DNA of 64,000 nt, taken from assembly GCF_002234675.1 (NCBI RefSeq), contig NC_019868.2, forward strand, positions 22,166,743-22,230,742, written 5' to 3'. The notes below the pieces were generated by a model that saw nothing but the letters and a program-made list of their open reading frames with translations, had not been told where the DNA came from and did not search any database. Both the position numbers and the translations under genes were made by a program. This stretch comes from Oryzias latipes (lineage: Eukaryota > Chordata > Actinopteri > Beloniformes > Adrianichthyidae). This document shows positions 1 to 19,999 of this stretch, in pieces (position 1 is the stretch's first letter; the number at the start of each line of letters is the position of its first letter).

Positions 1-2269
1 ATACACGCTTACGCACAGTTAATCAGCAGCCCAGGGAGAAATCTAAGACCACATCTACACCCAGTGGAGGGAACCTGATACAACCACATCTTACCCCCAC
101 ATTTCCCCTCTTTCTCTTATTCATCAACACGCACACGCTGACAAATTAGACACAGGGTTCAACACGATTAACAAAAGTTAATGAAGAATGAAACTGATCC
201 TAAACAAGGAAACCAAGAAGAAAAAGGAAGTGTTTGAGGTAAACATCAAGCTTGCATTAGGCTGCGTTTTTTCCCCCCTCTCTTTCATTTCTTCTTTTGC
301 TGATATTTCCAAAAAGTCATTTCAGTGTGCGGTGACAAACATAACCCTTCCGACTCGCAGGAAAATAAATCATGCTTTCAAGTGAAGACAAATGCCTCAT
401 CCGCCGGGAGTAGCTGCAGGCTACAGTCATAATGGCCTGTTTCTCTCTGCTTCTCTCTATTGCTCTTTCTCTCAAGGCGGGGAGTTTCCATGAACCCGTT
501 TTGAGCGTCCAGGCGCACAGCAGCCTTACGCAGCACAAAGCCACTGCAGAAATATATTTCTCTCCTTTTGAGCTCCTTTTCGTGTGGATCACCTTTTCAC
601 TCTTTTTGAAAGCATCAAAACCTATAATTCAAACAATGAATCATCAAAATGTGTGACAGGTCCAAATTAATCATCGTTTTCTGTAAGTGAAACACACGGT
701 TGCTCAGTTAACTTATTCCTGTCTGATCTTGCGTCTGAGAATTAATCACACAAAAACACGGATTTCCCAACACTGCGTTTGGCTCAGGCTTGGCCCAGTT
801 TGGGACAGACCAGCTGCAGAAGTCTGTCTCCACTACTCTGCTCTCAGTGCTATCAGGTTGCCACTCCTCCTCCTTCAGCCCATTACACTGGGCTCTTTAT
901 GCTGCGCTAAAAGCTGCTCATGTTCAAACACTCCTGGGAAAAAAAGCTCCTTAAAACATGTCAGGAGGAGAGGCCCTGTCTGGTAAAATATTAATAGGAA
1001 GTTAATTGGTTGTTAATGGACTGGTGCTTGGGTAGAAATCAGTCTCCATTAGACAGACCACCACAACACCCCATTCAGGGGTGTCATCTTACCACCTTTA
1101 TAATCTAATTGACTTCCGGTCACAGCAGCTATGAGCTGTGGTAACCTGGTGTTTTGGAACATTATTGCTTAGTTTTTATGTAAGGAGCACTTCGCCCTAT
1201 GTCAACCTAGTTTCTTTGGCACCATGCATTCAGTAACTTTGGTGTCAAGTTTTAAGAACCCACTCCTTCTGTTGGTTCTCTTTCAAATCCATCCTCCCAC
1301 AGCCTCCATTACCCCTGTTTTAATCCTCCCTGCATCTAAACATAAGGACAGAGTTTCATCTTTTTGTTCTTTGTGGTCAGCGTGACTCTGCTTTCTGCGG
1401 TTGCTGTTTACCCAACAGGAAAAAAGAAAGGAACGACAGAAGAAAATTCCTCCTCCACCGAAGTAGACATGTAATATTGATGGAGAGCAGACGTGGAGAA
1501 AGACAAAAATCAGATGGAATCTAAACTAAGTTCAAATGTCGACATCAACACATGCATTTTTAATCTTTGCAAACCTACATGGACGCCTGGTTTTAAGGGA
1601 AAACCTCAGGGACACTAGAGTATATTTAGAAATAAGTGATATTTCAGCATGTCTTTCAAATCTAGCTTCGTTCAGCTCCAATTCATTTATGAGAGGGACA
1701 AATGCTAGCTGAAAAAGGAGTTTTCCAGGAAATGGGGCCGAAAATGGTAGGTTACCCAGACAATAATGGCCTCTGCCTTCAAATGCACAAAGTAAACCAG
1801 CTTGTAAAGTAAAGGGTTTTTCTGCAAAATTGTTAATTTAAAGAAAGAAAAAAAAAACTTTTTCTAAACTCTAAACTTGTAATGAATAGCAGACCAGCCT
1901 TATTTACCCTGCAGCTAATCTGTCTTGAATCACATTTTCTCATAAGGAATATATTATGACTCTTGAATAAAATATGCAACTTGCACTGTAATTTAACCTC
2001 AGTCAAATGTGGCGTGAATCCGTGTCCAATTTCACAACCAAGTAAATATCAGTGGATCCAACAGATGTCATCTGGCTGCACTAATTATACGTTCCCTCAT
2101 TGGCCGCTAGAGGGCACCCCAAACCAACTTCATAAAATAATTTTCTCTAATGATTTTTTTTTTTAAATGAACCACGTTTTTATTTAATCTTGTTCTCTGA
2201 TTCCATTAAACAAATTAAGTCAGTAAAAAGTCCTGCTGGAAAGAGCAGCACAGCCATGCTTTGTAGTTT
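1..2269. other. Left edge, no confident gene
   Basis: AT-rich DNA. Apart from the speculative exon at 1419-1474, only short open frames without protein character were seen, plus T/A homopolymer tracts near 2152-2164. It may include the 3' UTR of a gene left of the window. Confidence 0.45.
1419..1474 (+). other. Speculative terminal coding exon of a plus-strand gene
   Basis: A pyrimidine-rich tract ending CCCAACAG at 1418 is followed by a frame (phase taking two bases from an earlier exon) reading KKKGTTEENSSSTEVDM and then TAA. In human the gene converging on AR is OPHN1, so a 3' exon of ophn1 would be expected here in this orientation. I cannot confirm homology from 17 residues. Confidence 0.15.
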
Positions 2270-3228
2270 AACTTCATTTTATTACATTTTCAGCTTTAAA
2301 TGAACGAAAAATCTGTTCTGCTCAATTGTTTGTTATTTTCTTTCTTTTTTTTTTTTGCAAAAGTGCAATAAGCTACAATGAATACAAGATGATACACAAA
2401 AAAGCAGCATTGGCAGAGAACATCCATAAGAAACAGTAGAAAAGTTACACAAGAGTAGGAAATATTCACTTGGGAAAAACATTGTGCTTGAAGAAAGTTT
2501 GGCACTCGAAAAAAATGTTTTCAAAGTTACGTTTTTTTTCTTCTTTTTTTTTTTTTTTTAAATCAGCTGAAGAACAGGTCAGTGGAGCGTGCTTTTCATA
2601 CTCCAACTCTTAAAGATTCATAAATATACATTCAAAATAAGCTCGACTGAAGGTACTTGCACTTTAGAGGCGTTTATTTTAGCACATAAAACTACTTATG
2701 ACATCTTTAAGAAGGTTTTTTTTGTTTCGCCTACAGGCAAGATTACTTTATTTTTCAGCATGCATGCGACTACTGCTTATTCACTGTCAATTAGCCTTTT
2801 TTTTCACCTTAGGTGCACACAACGACATTTATTGTGGAAAAAAAGCTAGATCAAACGCCATGCTGGTGTACACAGAGAAGCTTTAGGATGTGAAATCTAC
2901 AAAAAGTCCCCCCCCCCCCAACTACATGTTGACAATCAGTACAACGGCAGGTTTTATTAACTGGTGTGGACAAAGGCATGCAAGAGTTTTGATTAAGAAC
3001 ATCTGAAGTTTGTGACACAGAAAGCAGGCAGCTAGAAGAGCAGGGTGGATGGATCTACATTACGCTGGAAGAATGTGCAGTCCTCGTCTACTGTGAGTGT
3101 CCACTCACCGCCTAAATCCGACTCATTTCATCTCCATAAAGCCTATTTTTGCCATTTCAGCCTGACAGCTGCAGATATGCGCCTGCAGTTGTGGGACGCG
3201 GGTACAGTCAGCGAGACGCTCTCTCTGT
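2270..3228 (-). other. ar: Probable ar 3' UTR
   Basis: Sequence downstream of the ar stop codon on the minus strand. It is AT-rich with T and A runs and a C run at about 2910-2920. Minus-strand AATAAA signals occur at 2673-2678 and 2278-2283, among others. Which one ends the transcript cannot be told from sequence alone. Short ORFs here are noise. Confidence 0.4.
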
Positions 3229-6200
3229 CTAGGCTGTGTTGTGGAAAAGGATGGGCTTGACCATGCCTGAGAGGATTTTGGGCACATGAACACTGACAAT
3301 CTCCGAGATCATCTCGGGGAAGTTGACACGCGTCTGCAGGGACTGAGCTTGGATGAAGAGATCATAGGTGAACTGGTGCAATTTCCTCACAACCTAACAA
3401 GAGAAGACAGAGAAACATATTTAGGTAATTAGTGACTAAGATGGTTTTAAAGGTTGAAAGAAAACAAAGTAGGGGGGATTGTGGGAATGTAAACAATGGA
3501 TGGGGCTGCCTGTCTTTGGACAAAAGCTTCAAGAGAGGTGGATTTCAAAGCCAGCACCTGACATCCCGAGCTCCACACGGCTGAAAGAGCCTCCCTGAGC
3601 TGAGAACTCTCCTCCAGCTCCACTTTTCTTCCTCAAGAGCCCTGCCAGATAATCGGTGGCTTCTTTCCAGCTCATAAAGCACAAAGTTGAGCATTTAAGG
3701 GATAAACTGCCGCTGCTCTGCTCTCTGGAGGAAGGGGCTCCTCCGTCAGCCACACCCTATTAACAACTTCAGGATTTTACTTCTGGAACTTAATTGTTCT
3801 TTGAGAAGTCCTCCAGCTATCTGAGGCGAAAAGCAGTTGATCTGCACCCCCTAGTGGATGAACGCCTGCTGAGAATCTTCAATGACTAAATCTGAATTGC
3901 ATGAGTTATATGTGTGTTTGTATTGAATAGTAACTACTGATGATTGAGCCACAGTTTCCCTCAGCCAAGGCATTCTTATGAGCACTCCCGTGGGTTCAAA
4001 TTAGGATTTTAACAAAAAAAAAAAGTGGTTATACAGGTTTAGGCTTTTCCAGAAATAAACCGAGAAGCATAATCGCAACAAATATTATCGTAAAGTTTTT
4101 ACAGGCTCTCACATGCTTTAACGACGGATACATGAGTGATGAATTGCACAAGCTGACTGGAGTAGCCTGACATTTCTGCATGTTAAATAAGCTCTCAGCA
4201 CAAGATTTATTTCAGCTTTTACTGACATTATTTATTTTGGCTTCGTATGTGCCCAGACGCTTGAGCAACTCCAACGACACAGTGGATGGATGGTGAGAAA
4301 ATATGCACTGTGACCTTTTTATGTGGTAACACACACATGGATATGTTTCGAGGCTTTTCATTCCTGTTGTCTCCTGTTAAATAGAAATAAAACACAGGAA
4401 GACTTTTCTTTTCTGCGTGGCTTTATTTAACCAATTTTTTTTAATGGCTCCTCTGAAAAGCTGTTTTTAGAGTTTAGATCTGGGAGTTTTAAAACAAATG
4501 TGTATAAACAGAAATTGGATATCAGATTTTTAAAGACAAAACAAGAAAAACAAAAGAAAAAGCTGAAATAAGAGAAGAAAAGAGTTGTTACACGTTTCTG
4601 ACTGCAGAGGGAGCCATTGCAGAGTTGACAAAACATTTAAGTAACAAACTGTCCTGGCACTAAAAAAACAACTAAATAAAAACAACTCTGGCTTAAATTT
4701 TAAATGTAATAGCTGATAGACTCTTTGATTAAATCTCACGATCTTAGTTAATAATAATCCAACTGTCCTAGTGTGTGCCAAATACAGTTTGTGTACTTAT
4801 GAGGGACACTCAGACCCTCTATACTTTGCACAAAGGTACACAGGTCTGTGGCAATTACTAAAATTGAGTTTACAAACATGTTGTGGTTGTGAAATGGACT
4901 CGAGTGCATTACCGACTGGAGGTAGTCCAGCAGCTCCGTGAGCTGAAACAGCCTCTGTGTACGGGTGGTCTCCCCGCGGTGGCTGGCCAGCCGATCCAGC
5001 TCCTTGATGTAGGAGGTCCGCAGTTCATCAAAACAGCGCTGGCTCTTCAGGCCCTCTACTGGCACTGCAACCACAAAGCCAGAGCACCACAATAACTCAC
5101 ACACTTTATTCATCCAATAAATTCGCTGAAGTACGACTCTGCTCCTTTCTTGTCGTATTTCACGGGCCGAGGCAACATTAAAAGCTGTTACTCCAAACGC
5201 GATGCCAGCCAACTCACAGATGCTGAAGAGGACGAGGGCCTTCATGCAGAGGAACTCCTCCTCGGTCACCTCCAGCCGGTGGAAGCGTTGGGCGAGGAGC
5301 TTCATCCTCACGCAGTGTTCGTACATACTGGAGATTTGCATCCGCTGGCTGCAAAAAGTAACACAAAAAAACAATTACATTTCAAGAATGCTCCTACAAA
5401 GTGAAAGGAGAGAGGAAAAAGCTGCAGGAGAAGATGGATTGTGGAGAAAGAGACAGAGAAAAATGAGGGTGAACATGCAGGGCAGACCTATTCATTGCCA
5501 CACAGGCCATAGGTCGGATGCAGAGAGAATGAGTGTCCTGCTAATGTTGCACAAAAAAGGCAGAACATTGAAAGCGACCCTGAGTCCCTCTGGCTGCCTT
5601 CAGCTCAGTGAGCAGCTCTCCTTTTTCGACCATTTACAGTTCCGAAGCAGGAAAAGAAAAAAAGAAAAAAAAAGGACTTTTATGTATAACATGTGTGATT
5701 CACACCACTGTGTTTGTCTTAAAACTTTAAAAGAACAAAAGAGGGAGGGGGGGGGAATGAAAGTAAAGGAAACATTTTGATGGAATCCAGAAAGTTGCAA
5801 TAAAAATCAAAACTCATAAAGGTGAAAAGAGAAACAACTTAATGCTGCTGCAGTCAGTGGGGAATTAAGGCTGGTTACACGGAGATGAAATGGAATAAAT
5901 CATCTGAGGTGATCGCTCTGCAGCCACGTTTATCTGACGCAGAGGAAGCGGTTCCAACAGAACACACTTGTTTACTGTCGCCTCAAAAGGAGATGTTTAC
6001 TGTCTGATTAGTCAGACGTTCTCTGATGCTCGTCCTCCACAGCGCCACGTTTCCCTGTGATGATGACAGCTGAAATCTCCTGACGTTTGAGTAAACCCGG
6101 TGCCACAGAGAGCTGATTGCTCCCAAACAAGACGACTTTGTTCGACAAAGAAGCCGTTCTAGGTTTTCTTTACCAAAAAAAAAAAACTTTATTTACTATG

Positions 6201-9200
6201 GGTTTTTTTTTTTTTTGCGTGAGCTTGGTAAAGTTTGATCTTTAACAAAAACACGGAAAACTTCCAAGACTTACTCGTTAAAAACCAGATCTGGAGCAAA
6301 GTAGAGCATGGAGCAGTTGGTGAGAGTGTAGGATCTCCACCCTAACGCCAACACCATCACCCCCATCCACGACAGCTGAATCACTGACATCTGATCATCC
6401 ACGTGGAGATCACGGAAACCTGGAAAACCACACGGTTATGGAAAACACTGGGTTGTTTTTGCAGTTAAAGAGGTAAATAAAGAAAAAAAAAGAATCCTTT
6501 TTAGTTCTATGATAAAAGAGACTAATAAAATTTAGGGAAAAGGAATCATGTCTGTTTTGAGTTTTCTTTCCTTAGCTTAAATGTGAACATGGCCCCCTCT
6601 AGTGGTTAGTATTTGAACTGACTGGCCTGCACACTGCTGTGTGCTTCAGCACGTTGAACTGAACTGGCACAGGATCCTGGCAGCTGCTGAAAACTACAGA
6701 CCAACATCTTGAGGCCCCGCACGGAGATAACAGAGGATTCTTAAATATCCCTACTTACTGAAGTATTATTTTTTCGCACTTTTCAGAAAGAAAATCTTCA
6801 TTACGTTAATGTTGCTCTTGTGCTGGCAAGTTTTTAATTGCTCTTTTACGTGACAGTAAAACAGAAAGGAAACAAAAACTATGAGAATAATCTGGAGCAG
6901 CTGCAGAAATGTCTGCAGGCGTCACCTTGGCACCAATTGCCTTACCTGGAATTGCCTTGGCCCAGCGCACCACGGTTACCAGCTGCCTCTCTCCGAGCTC
7001 GTTGAGGCTGGTTAGCAAGGACGAGGGGCTGTCTGGCTGGGCGGGGTCATGTCCCGCATTAACCAGAGTGGGTTCAATAGACTGCAGGATGCTCAGGAGG
7101 GATAAGCAGGAGCGCAGAGTCGGGGGGATCCCTGGTGGCAAGCCTTGAGGCCCTGCAGAAAAGAAAAAAAGAAAAAAGTACAAGCTTAAACCTCCCATAC
7201 AAGACCTAATGTCTAAAGCAACCAGCTGGACTTGGTAATAAAAGATAAACCAAGTCCATTTTTAAACTGCTACTTGAGAGCAATACTTTACGGTTAGTTA
7301 GGAAATATTAAACTCAGGATGACACTTTTGCACAGTTAATCCTCACTACCTTGAGCCGTGGAAGCCATGTTTCCAGGCTCCGGGATAACATCTTTCTTTC
7401 GCTCTTCCCTTTCCCCAGGCCCCCAGGCAGTGGGCTGCTGCTCCTCCTCTCCGTTCCTCGTCTGTCCAGCTCCCTTCAGCCTCCGGCCTACAATATAACC
7501 CAAACAGGGCAGACAGGAAGCGGACATGCACACTAAAATATGCTGATTTTATATCTCATAAAGAAATGGAACTAATTAGCTTTTTTTTTTTGTTGGACTC
7601 TTTCCCTGCCTTCGCCCACAAGTGGCCGGGATAGGCTCCGGCAGCCCCGTGACCCCGAAAGGGATAAAACGGTTAAGAAAATGAATGAATGAAAAAATGA
7701 ATGAATAAAGAAATGGAGCAGGATAAATAAGGTTGGAGTCAATGTGGAGCTTTTTTTTTCTTCTTTAAATTTACATGTGAAGAAGATGAAAAAGGAATAA
7801 CAAATATTATGTGGAATGCATTGAAGCGCAAACAGCTCTGATCTGCTGAACGTTAAGCATCTGTTCTCCTGATTTGGAAACATTTCACATTTTCTTTCTC
7901 TGAAACATCCTCTTTTCATCCTTTCGCACCTTTCAGGCTCATCCCCGACATGAAGCACCTCTTCAAACGGCACGAGGCGCAGTTCTTCCTCCTCAGCTTG
8001 TCGATGGTGCAGTCGTTCCGGCTGGCACACAGGTGGTTCTGCTTACCTGGAAGCAACACACCGAGTCCCGGAGGACGCGTGTTCAACAATGCTTTGGCTT
8101 CTACTCGTTGCAATGATATGTGGGTGTTTACTGATAACGAATAGTCCTCCTAATGTCAGGTCACTGTGCCCTGTCGGCACGTGGGTGTAAGAAATTAAAT
8201 CAGCGGATGGATAATTTTCCGCATCCCTCCTGAATGTTTGCGTCTTACACCCACCTGCAGCGGCCCTTTTAAAGAACACTTTGCAGCTGCCGCAGGTGAC
8301 TGCTCCATAGTGACAGCCTGAAGCATCGTCACCACACACCTGGCACACTCTGCGGTCGGACAGGTAGACTCCTGGAAACAAATCCTCATGCCTGGACACA
8401 CAAAAAACATGGATTGACAGGAAGAAACATATGGATCAACTTTTCATTTCTTTTAGAAAAGAAAAGAAAAATCAAAGCACAAGCTTAACCAGAATTTTTG
8501 AGAGATTCAGGTCAATCTGTCCATCCTCTTTGGAAACCTAGTGCACTAATTACTGCCAGAAAATCCAATTACCACAATGGTAACAGCAAGTGGATTCAAG
8601 GAAAGTGTTGATTAAAGAATGCCAGAGTCTGAATATTTTTTTAGGAATCAGTAACTCTTGACAAAACATCTTCTTCCATCCCGAGCACAGAATCAGCAGC
8701 AGCAGGTGCCGTATCTCTTGTTTATAGTGGCATTGATGCATTAAATCACGTCTGGATGTCTCTTGTGTGGCTAGTCACAGCACAAATAAGGCCCTTTCTG
8801 GAAAGTTGGATAGGATGAACTTTGGTTCACTCTTAGCTGGATACTCAAATGGCCAAGGCCAAACACAGCGCATGGGCTTTTTTAGAAGGCAAATAATCAG
8901 TGCTAATGCAGAGCACGTATTATGGTTTGATGGTGCTTTGATTTATGGATGCTAAAATTATGAAAGTGTTGTATAAAACTGTCGTGACATAAAGTTTGAC
9001 ACCTGACTGCGCACTTAAACCGAATGATTTCCTCACAGGCAGACTCTGTAATATTTGGTAAAGTGGAGCAGGATCATTAGACATGCTGATCACGCTGCAT
9101 TTAGTCTTTTTGTTTCGGGTCAGAGAAGAGTGTGACTGAGCGCAAAACGCTTCCAGTCACAGGACTGCTTTTTTGGCCCGATGCCTGGCACATGCAAACG

Positions 9201-10105
9201 AAAACAAGTAGGAAGGATCAGAATCCACGATACCTGAAAGTTCGGTCGCCGCAGTCCACCCAAACTGAAGGTTCGGTCTTGATGGTGGAAAAAGTGTTTT
9301 GCCCTTGGGGAGTCGCGTCTGGGTAACTTTCCACTTGGCCGTAACCCTGTGCCATCGCTGCTTGTGAGCCACCTTTTCCGCTTTGCGCACCTCTACTGTA
9401 CCACACACAGTTGCATTCCTGTCTGGACCCGAATGGAGTTGGCCCACAGCTGCAATATTTGCAGGAGAAATGATGTCCGTCAGACCCGCCTCTGTGGGGC
9501 TCGGGTCGCTCGCTGTAAATGCGCTCGTTTGCGCACCATGATGACCATCCGCCCTGGTTCTCCCTGTACAGGTCTGGATTAGCGGGATAAGCAGAATATG
9601 GTTTTAAAGGCGCGACCTCATTGACCTGGGAAGTCGCGGAGAGCTCTGCTGCCGGGTTCACGAACATGCTGGGATCCTTGCAGATGAATCTGGATATGAC
9701 CGATCCGCGCGTAACAGACTGCGCGCAGTCCATTTCCCCCGATCTGAACAGATCCACGCAGCTCACCTGCCGAATGTTAGCGCACACTTCTCTAAAGTTG
9801 TCCCGTGCCGGGCTGCTGCGGGCTAGGACAAGTCCATTTCCTTCCGAGTTCACATTTCCAGGCGTTCCCAACTCTGACACTCCTCGGAAACCATGATTTC
9901 CGCTGTCGGCGGGGTCTGCAAAAGCGCTGCTGGGGCACTGGCTGTGGAGCGGAGACGACAGCGAATCCAGACCCAGAGACACCGACACCGCTTTACTCAG
10001 CTCGATTGTTGGACACGCGTTGGTGTCACATGGATTCTCTCTGTCACTCATCACGAAACAGTTAAACGTTTCTTGTTTTTCCGCCAAGCTGGAGCGAAAG
10101 GCCAT
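3229..10105 (-). CDS. ar: Androgen receptor, teleost B/beta type (9 coding exons, 687 aa)
   Basis: Ligand-activated nuclear receptor for androgens. Coding exons on the minus strand: 10105-9234, 8391-8255, 8046-7930, 7487-7350, 7152-6946, 6419-6275, 5348-5218, 5064-4913 and 3393-3229. All have GT/AG borders and joined phases, giving 2064 nt. Residues 1-291 are the N-terminal domain, with the steroid-receptor stretch [13 protein letters not shown] and a SUMO-type IKTE site near its end. The DNA-binding domain (about 307-370) has two C4 zinc fingers and the P-box CGSCKV typical of AR/GR/PR/MR. The hinge starts at GRRLKG. The ligand-binding domain (about 430-687) carries [26 protein letters not shown] and [11 protein letters not shown]. 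The 117, 145 and 131 bp exons equal human AR exons 3, 5 and 6. An in-frame TAA lies seven codons upstream of the ATG, so this is the first start in frame. The DBD carries [11 protein letters not shown], where canonical AR has NCPSCRLRKC(Y/F). This points to the fast-evolving fish AR-B copy (inference). Confidence 0.95.
7603..7712 (-). repeat. LINE 3'-tail fragment in an ar intron
   Basis: Reverse-oriented copy of the repeat also present at 37250-37437. It shares the GGGGTCACGGGGCTGC core and the CCACTTGTGGGCGAAGGCAGG box, and ends in ATTC-type tetranucleotides. This layout is typical of 3' ends of fish L2/Maui-like LINEs or of SINEs that borrow them. It lies in the ar intron 7488-7929 and does not touch a splice site. 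Confidence 0.6.
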
Positions 10106-10400
10106 CTTCGGCTCGCGTCCTTGGAGTTAAAGCGACGCGCAGAGTGCGCAGAGAACAAACAAAACACTTTCCCGGCGAGAACCCGCCTGTCCAATGAGAC
10201 TCCACTCATGCGTCTCAGCGGAGGAGAATTCAGATCAGTCTACGACGTTGCCGCAGGGAAGGGACGTCCCGCCGATAGGATCCATAAATCATTGGCTGTG
10301 AACTTTTTTTACAAAGTAACTGTTTTCCACTCGTGAGCGTTGATTTCTTAAGATTAACTCTCGTCACTGATAGAGAAGGAAATGCAGATATCGCTGTGTT
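10106..10400 (-). promoter_or_regulatory. ar: ar 5' UTR / promoter side with CCAAT box
   Basis: Minus-strand sequence just upstream of the ar start codon, locally richer in C, G and CpG than its surroundings. A CCAAT box on the ar strand lies at 10291-10295 (ATTGG on plus), about 190 bp before the ATG. A weak TTTATGG sits next to it at about 10281-10289. The transcription start was not located. Confidence 0.35.
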
Positions 10401-11800
10401 GCCTGGTTTTGAACAGCGGCCTAAAGAATAACCATAAAGTAACTTATTATAACAGTTTGAAGCGCAGGCGCTCACCCCGTCGTTATTCTGGTACACCAGC
10501 AGTTCTCGCGAGATTTGCCGGGATAAAAAATAAATCCGCTTAACGGCGCTTTCCACCTCACAGCTGCTGTCTGAATAATGTACAGCACTTAAAAGAAGAA
10601 AAGCCACATCCCTTTATCTTATATGCTTTCAATTTTATTTATATATTATTACAAATATATAATTTCTACACATTTAATCTAATGAGATGGCTCCATGTTC
10701 ATTTATTTCTGCCTGTTATTAGTTTATTCCCCTCACATTATGCAAGTGTTCACTATAGCTAAACAAAAAATTATTATAAAGAAGAAAAGTTTCATAAAAT
10801 TGCATGCCAATCCTTTTTAAATTTTTCTTATGTAAGAAAAAAGAATAAATTAGATACAGAAACAGCTTTTTTCAGAGCTGCTTTCCAGTAGGATGTCATA
10901 ATTTCAGACGGGACACAAAGTTGTGGATAAGATGATTCACTGCTGACATTTAAAATCTAAAAAGCTCTCATTTGAATAAAATGTTTCGAAGTCCTGATGA
11001 GGATTAGAGGAGTCGCTTTTTTGTATCTCCTAATTGTCTGAAATTGAGGCTAAAATGTAGAAAATTTGAGAACATAAATTAGAATAGTAGAGCTCTATTA
11101 AAAGTGTGTCATATTTGGACATTTTTCATACACTTCCTTAATGGCTCCAAGGTTAGACTTTTTTAATTTTTAAATCACTCAATTAAGGCAAACTGATTGC
11201 TTCCATGTATATAGAATAGTTAAATGTATAAAAAAGAACTGTCCTCATCCTCTTCTTGTGTCTTCTTTATATGCTGTAAAGAATGTGTGGCATTATTGCA
11301 ATCGCTATCCGACCCTACTGACCTCTGGCTTGTGGGGCAGGCAGGTCTTCCTCCTCTTAAAGGAGAGTAATTCCTCTTTACTGCATCCTGCTCAGGACAC
11401 AGGCTTTAACTAAGGCCAGGTTAAGCTGCAGTCTGTTGGTTAGGTTATTTTCAGCATTGTGTGAATGAAACGACAAAAGATTGGTGGAAATGCACTAAAC
11501 TAGATTAAAAATAACTCAAACTTGTTGTAATGAGATTGGATTAAGAGCTTGAACTGGACTTTATTTGCCCCCCCCCCCAATACTGAAAGGACCTTTCTTC
11601 TGAGAACTACATAAAATGAGCTTTAACAGGATTATAAAGTTATTTGAAATTTAAGTGCTTCATCAAGACAATGTTTGCCTATTTATATGGAAGCTGATAC
11701 AGACTGCGATTGTGTGCTAAACGGTGGTGATGAACAGCAGAAAAGAAGGCCACAATCAGTTTGCATCTATTAACCAGTAATATTTGCCTTTTTTTCCCTT
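10401..11800. other. Spacer between ar and msn, nothing coding seen
   Basis: AT-rich spacer between the ar 5' side and the msn 3' end. No ORF with recognisable protein, no terminal inverted repeat and no RNA gene was seen. A C run sits at about 11570-11578. Both neighbours are on the minus strand, so any distal ar regulatory sequence would lie here (inference). Confidence 0.5.
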
Positions 11801-11813
11801 CATTGCTAATCAT

Positions 11814-12029
11814 TTTATTTCTAATGACAGTTTTTATTTCATTCATTTCCCCTCCATATAGAGGTTAATGTAGGAAAAATCAAAGACAGCCATCCCACAT
11901 TATGGCACCACAGTTAAAATAATTATTATTGATTCAGATACCTCAAACTGATTACTTATGTCAAAGTTAACATCTACTTTTCTAAAACTTTAGCTCATTA
12001 TCTGTGTTTTTCCTTTAGCTGGAGCTGTC
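11814..12029 (-). other. msn: msn 3' UTR up to a candidate poly(A) signal
   Basis: Minus-strand sequence after the msn stop codon. An AATAAA on the msn strand occurs at 11814-11819 (TTTATT on plus), about 210 bp past the stop. It is a plausible proximal polyadenylation signal, but longer 3' UTRs are possible. Confidence 0.4.
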
Positions 12030-19948
<7,919 letters not shown>

Positions 19949-19999
19949 CTACCAGAGCAAAGAGAGAAAAATCTCCTTTCTGTTCATACATCTGAGTCG

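Noticed and set aside
4748-5374. Single long minus-strand frame of 208 codons across the ar ligand-domain region
   Set aside because: It is read-through of two exons and the intron between them; splice sites at 5218 and 5064 give the conserved AR sequence, and the intron part does not match.
5202-5780. Plus-strand frame of 192 codons
   Set aside because: It is a shadow of ar exon 6 on the other strand, followed by purine-rich intron sequence with no protein character.
9893-10336. Plus-strand frame of 147 codons over ar exon 1 and promoter
   Set aside because: Antisense shadow of the GC-rich exon 1, with no splice or family support.
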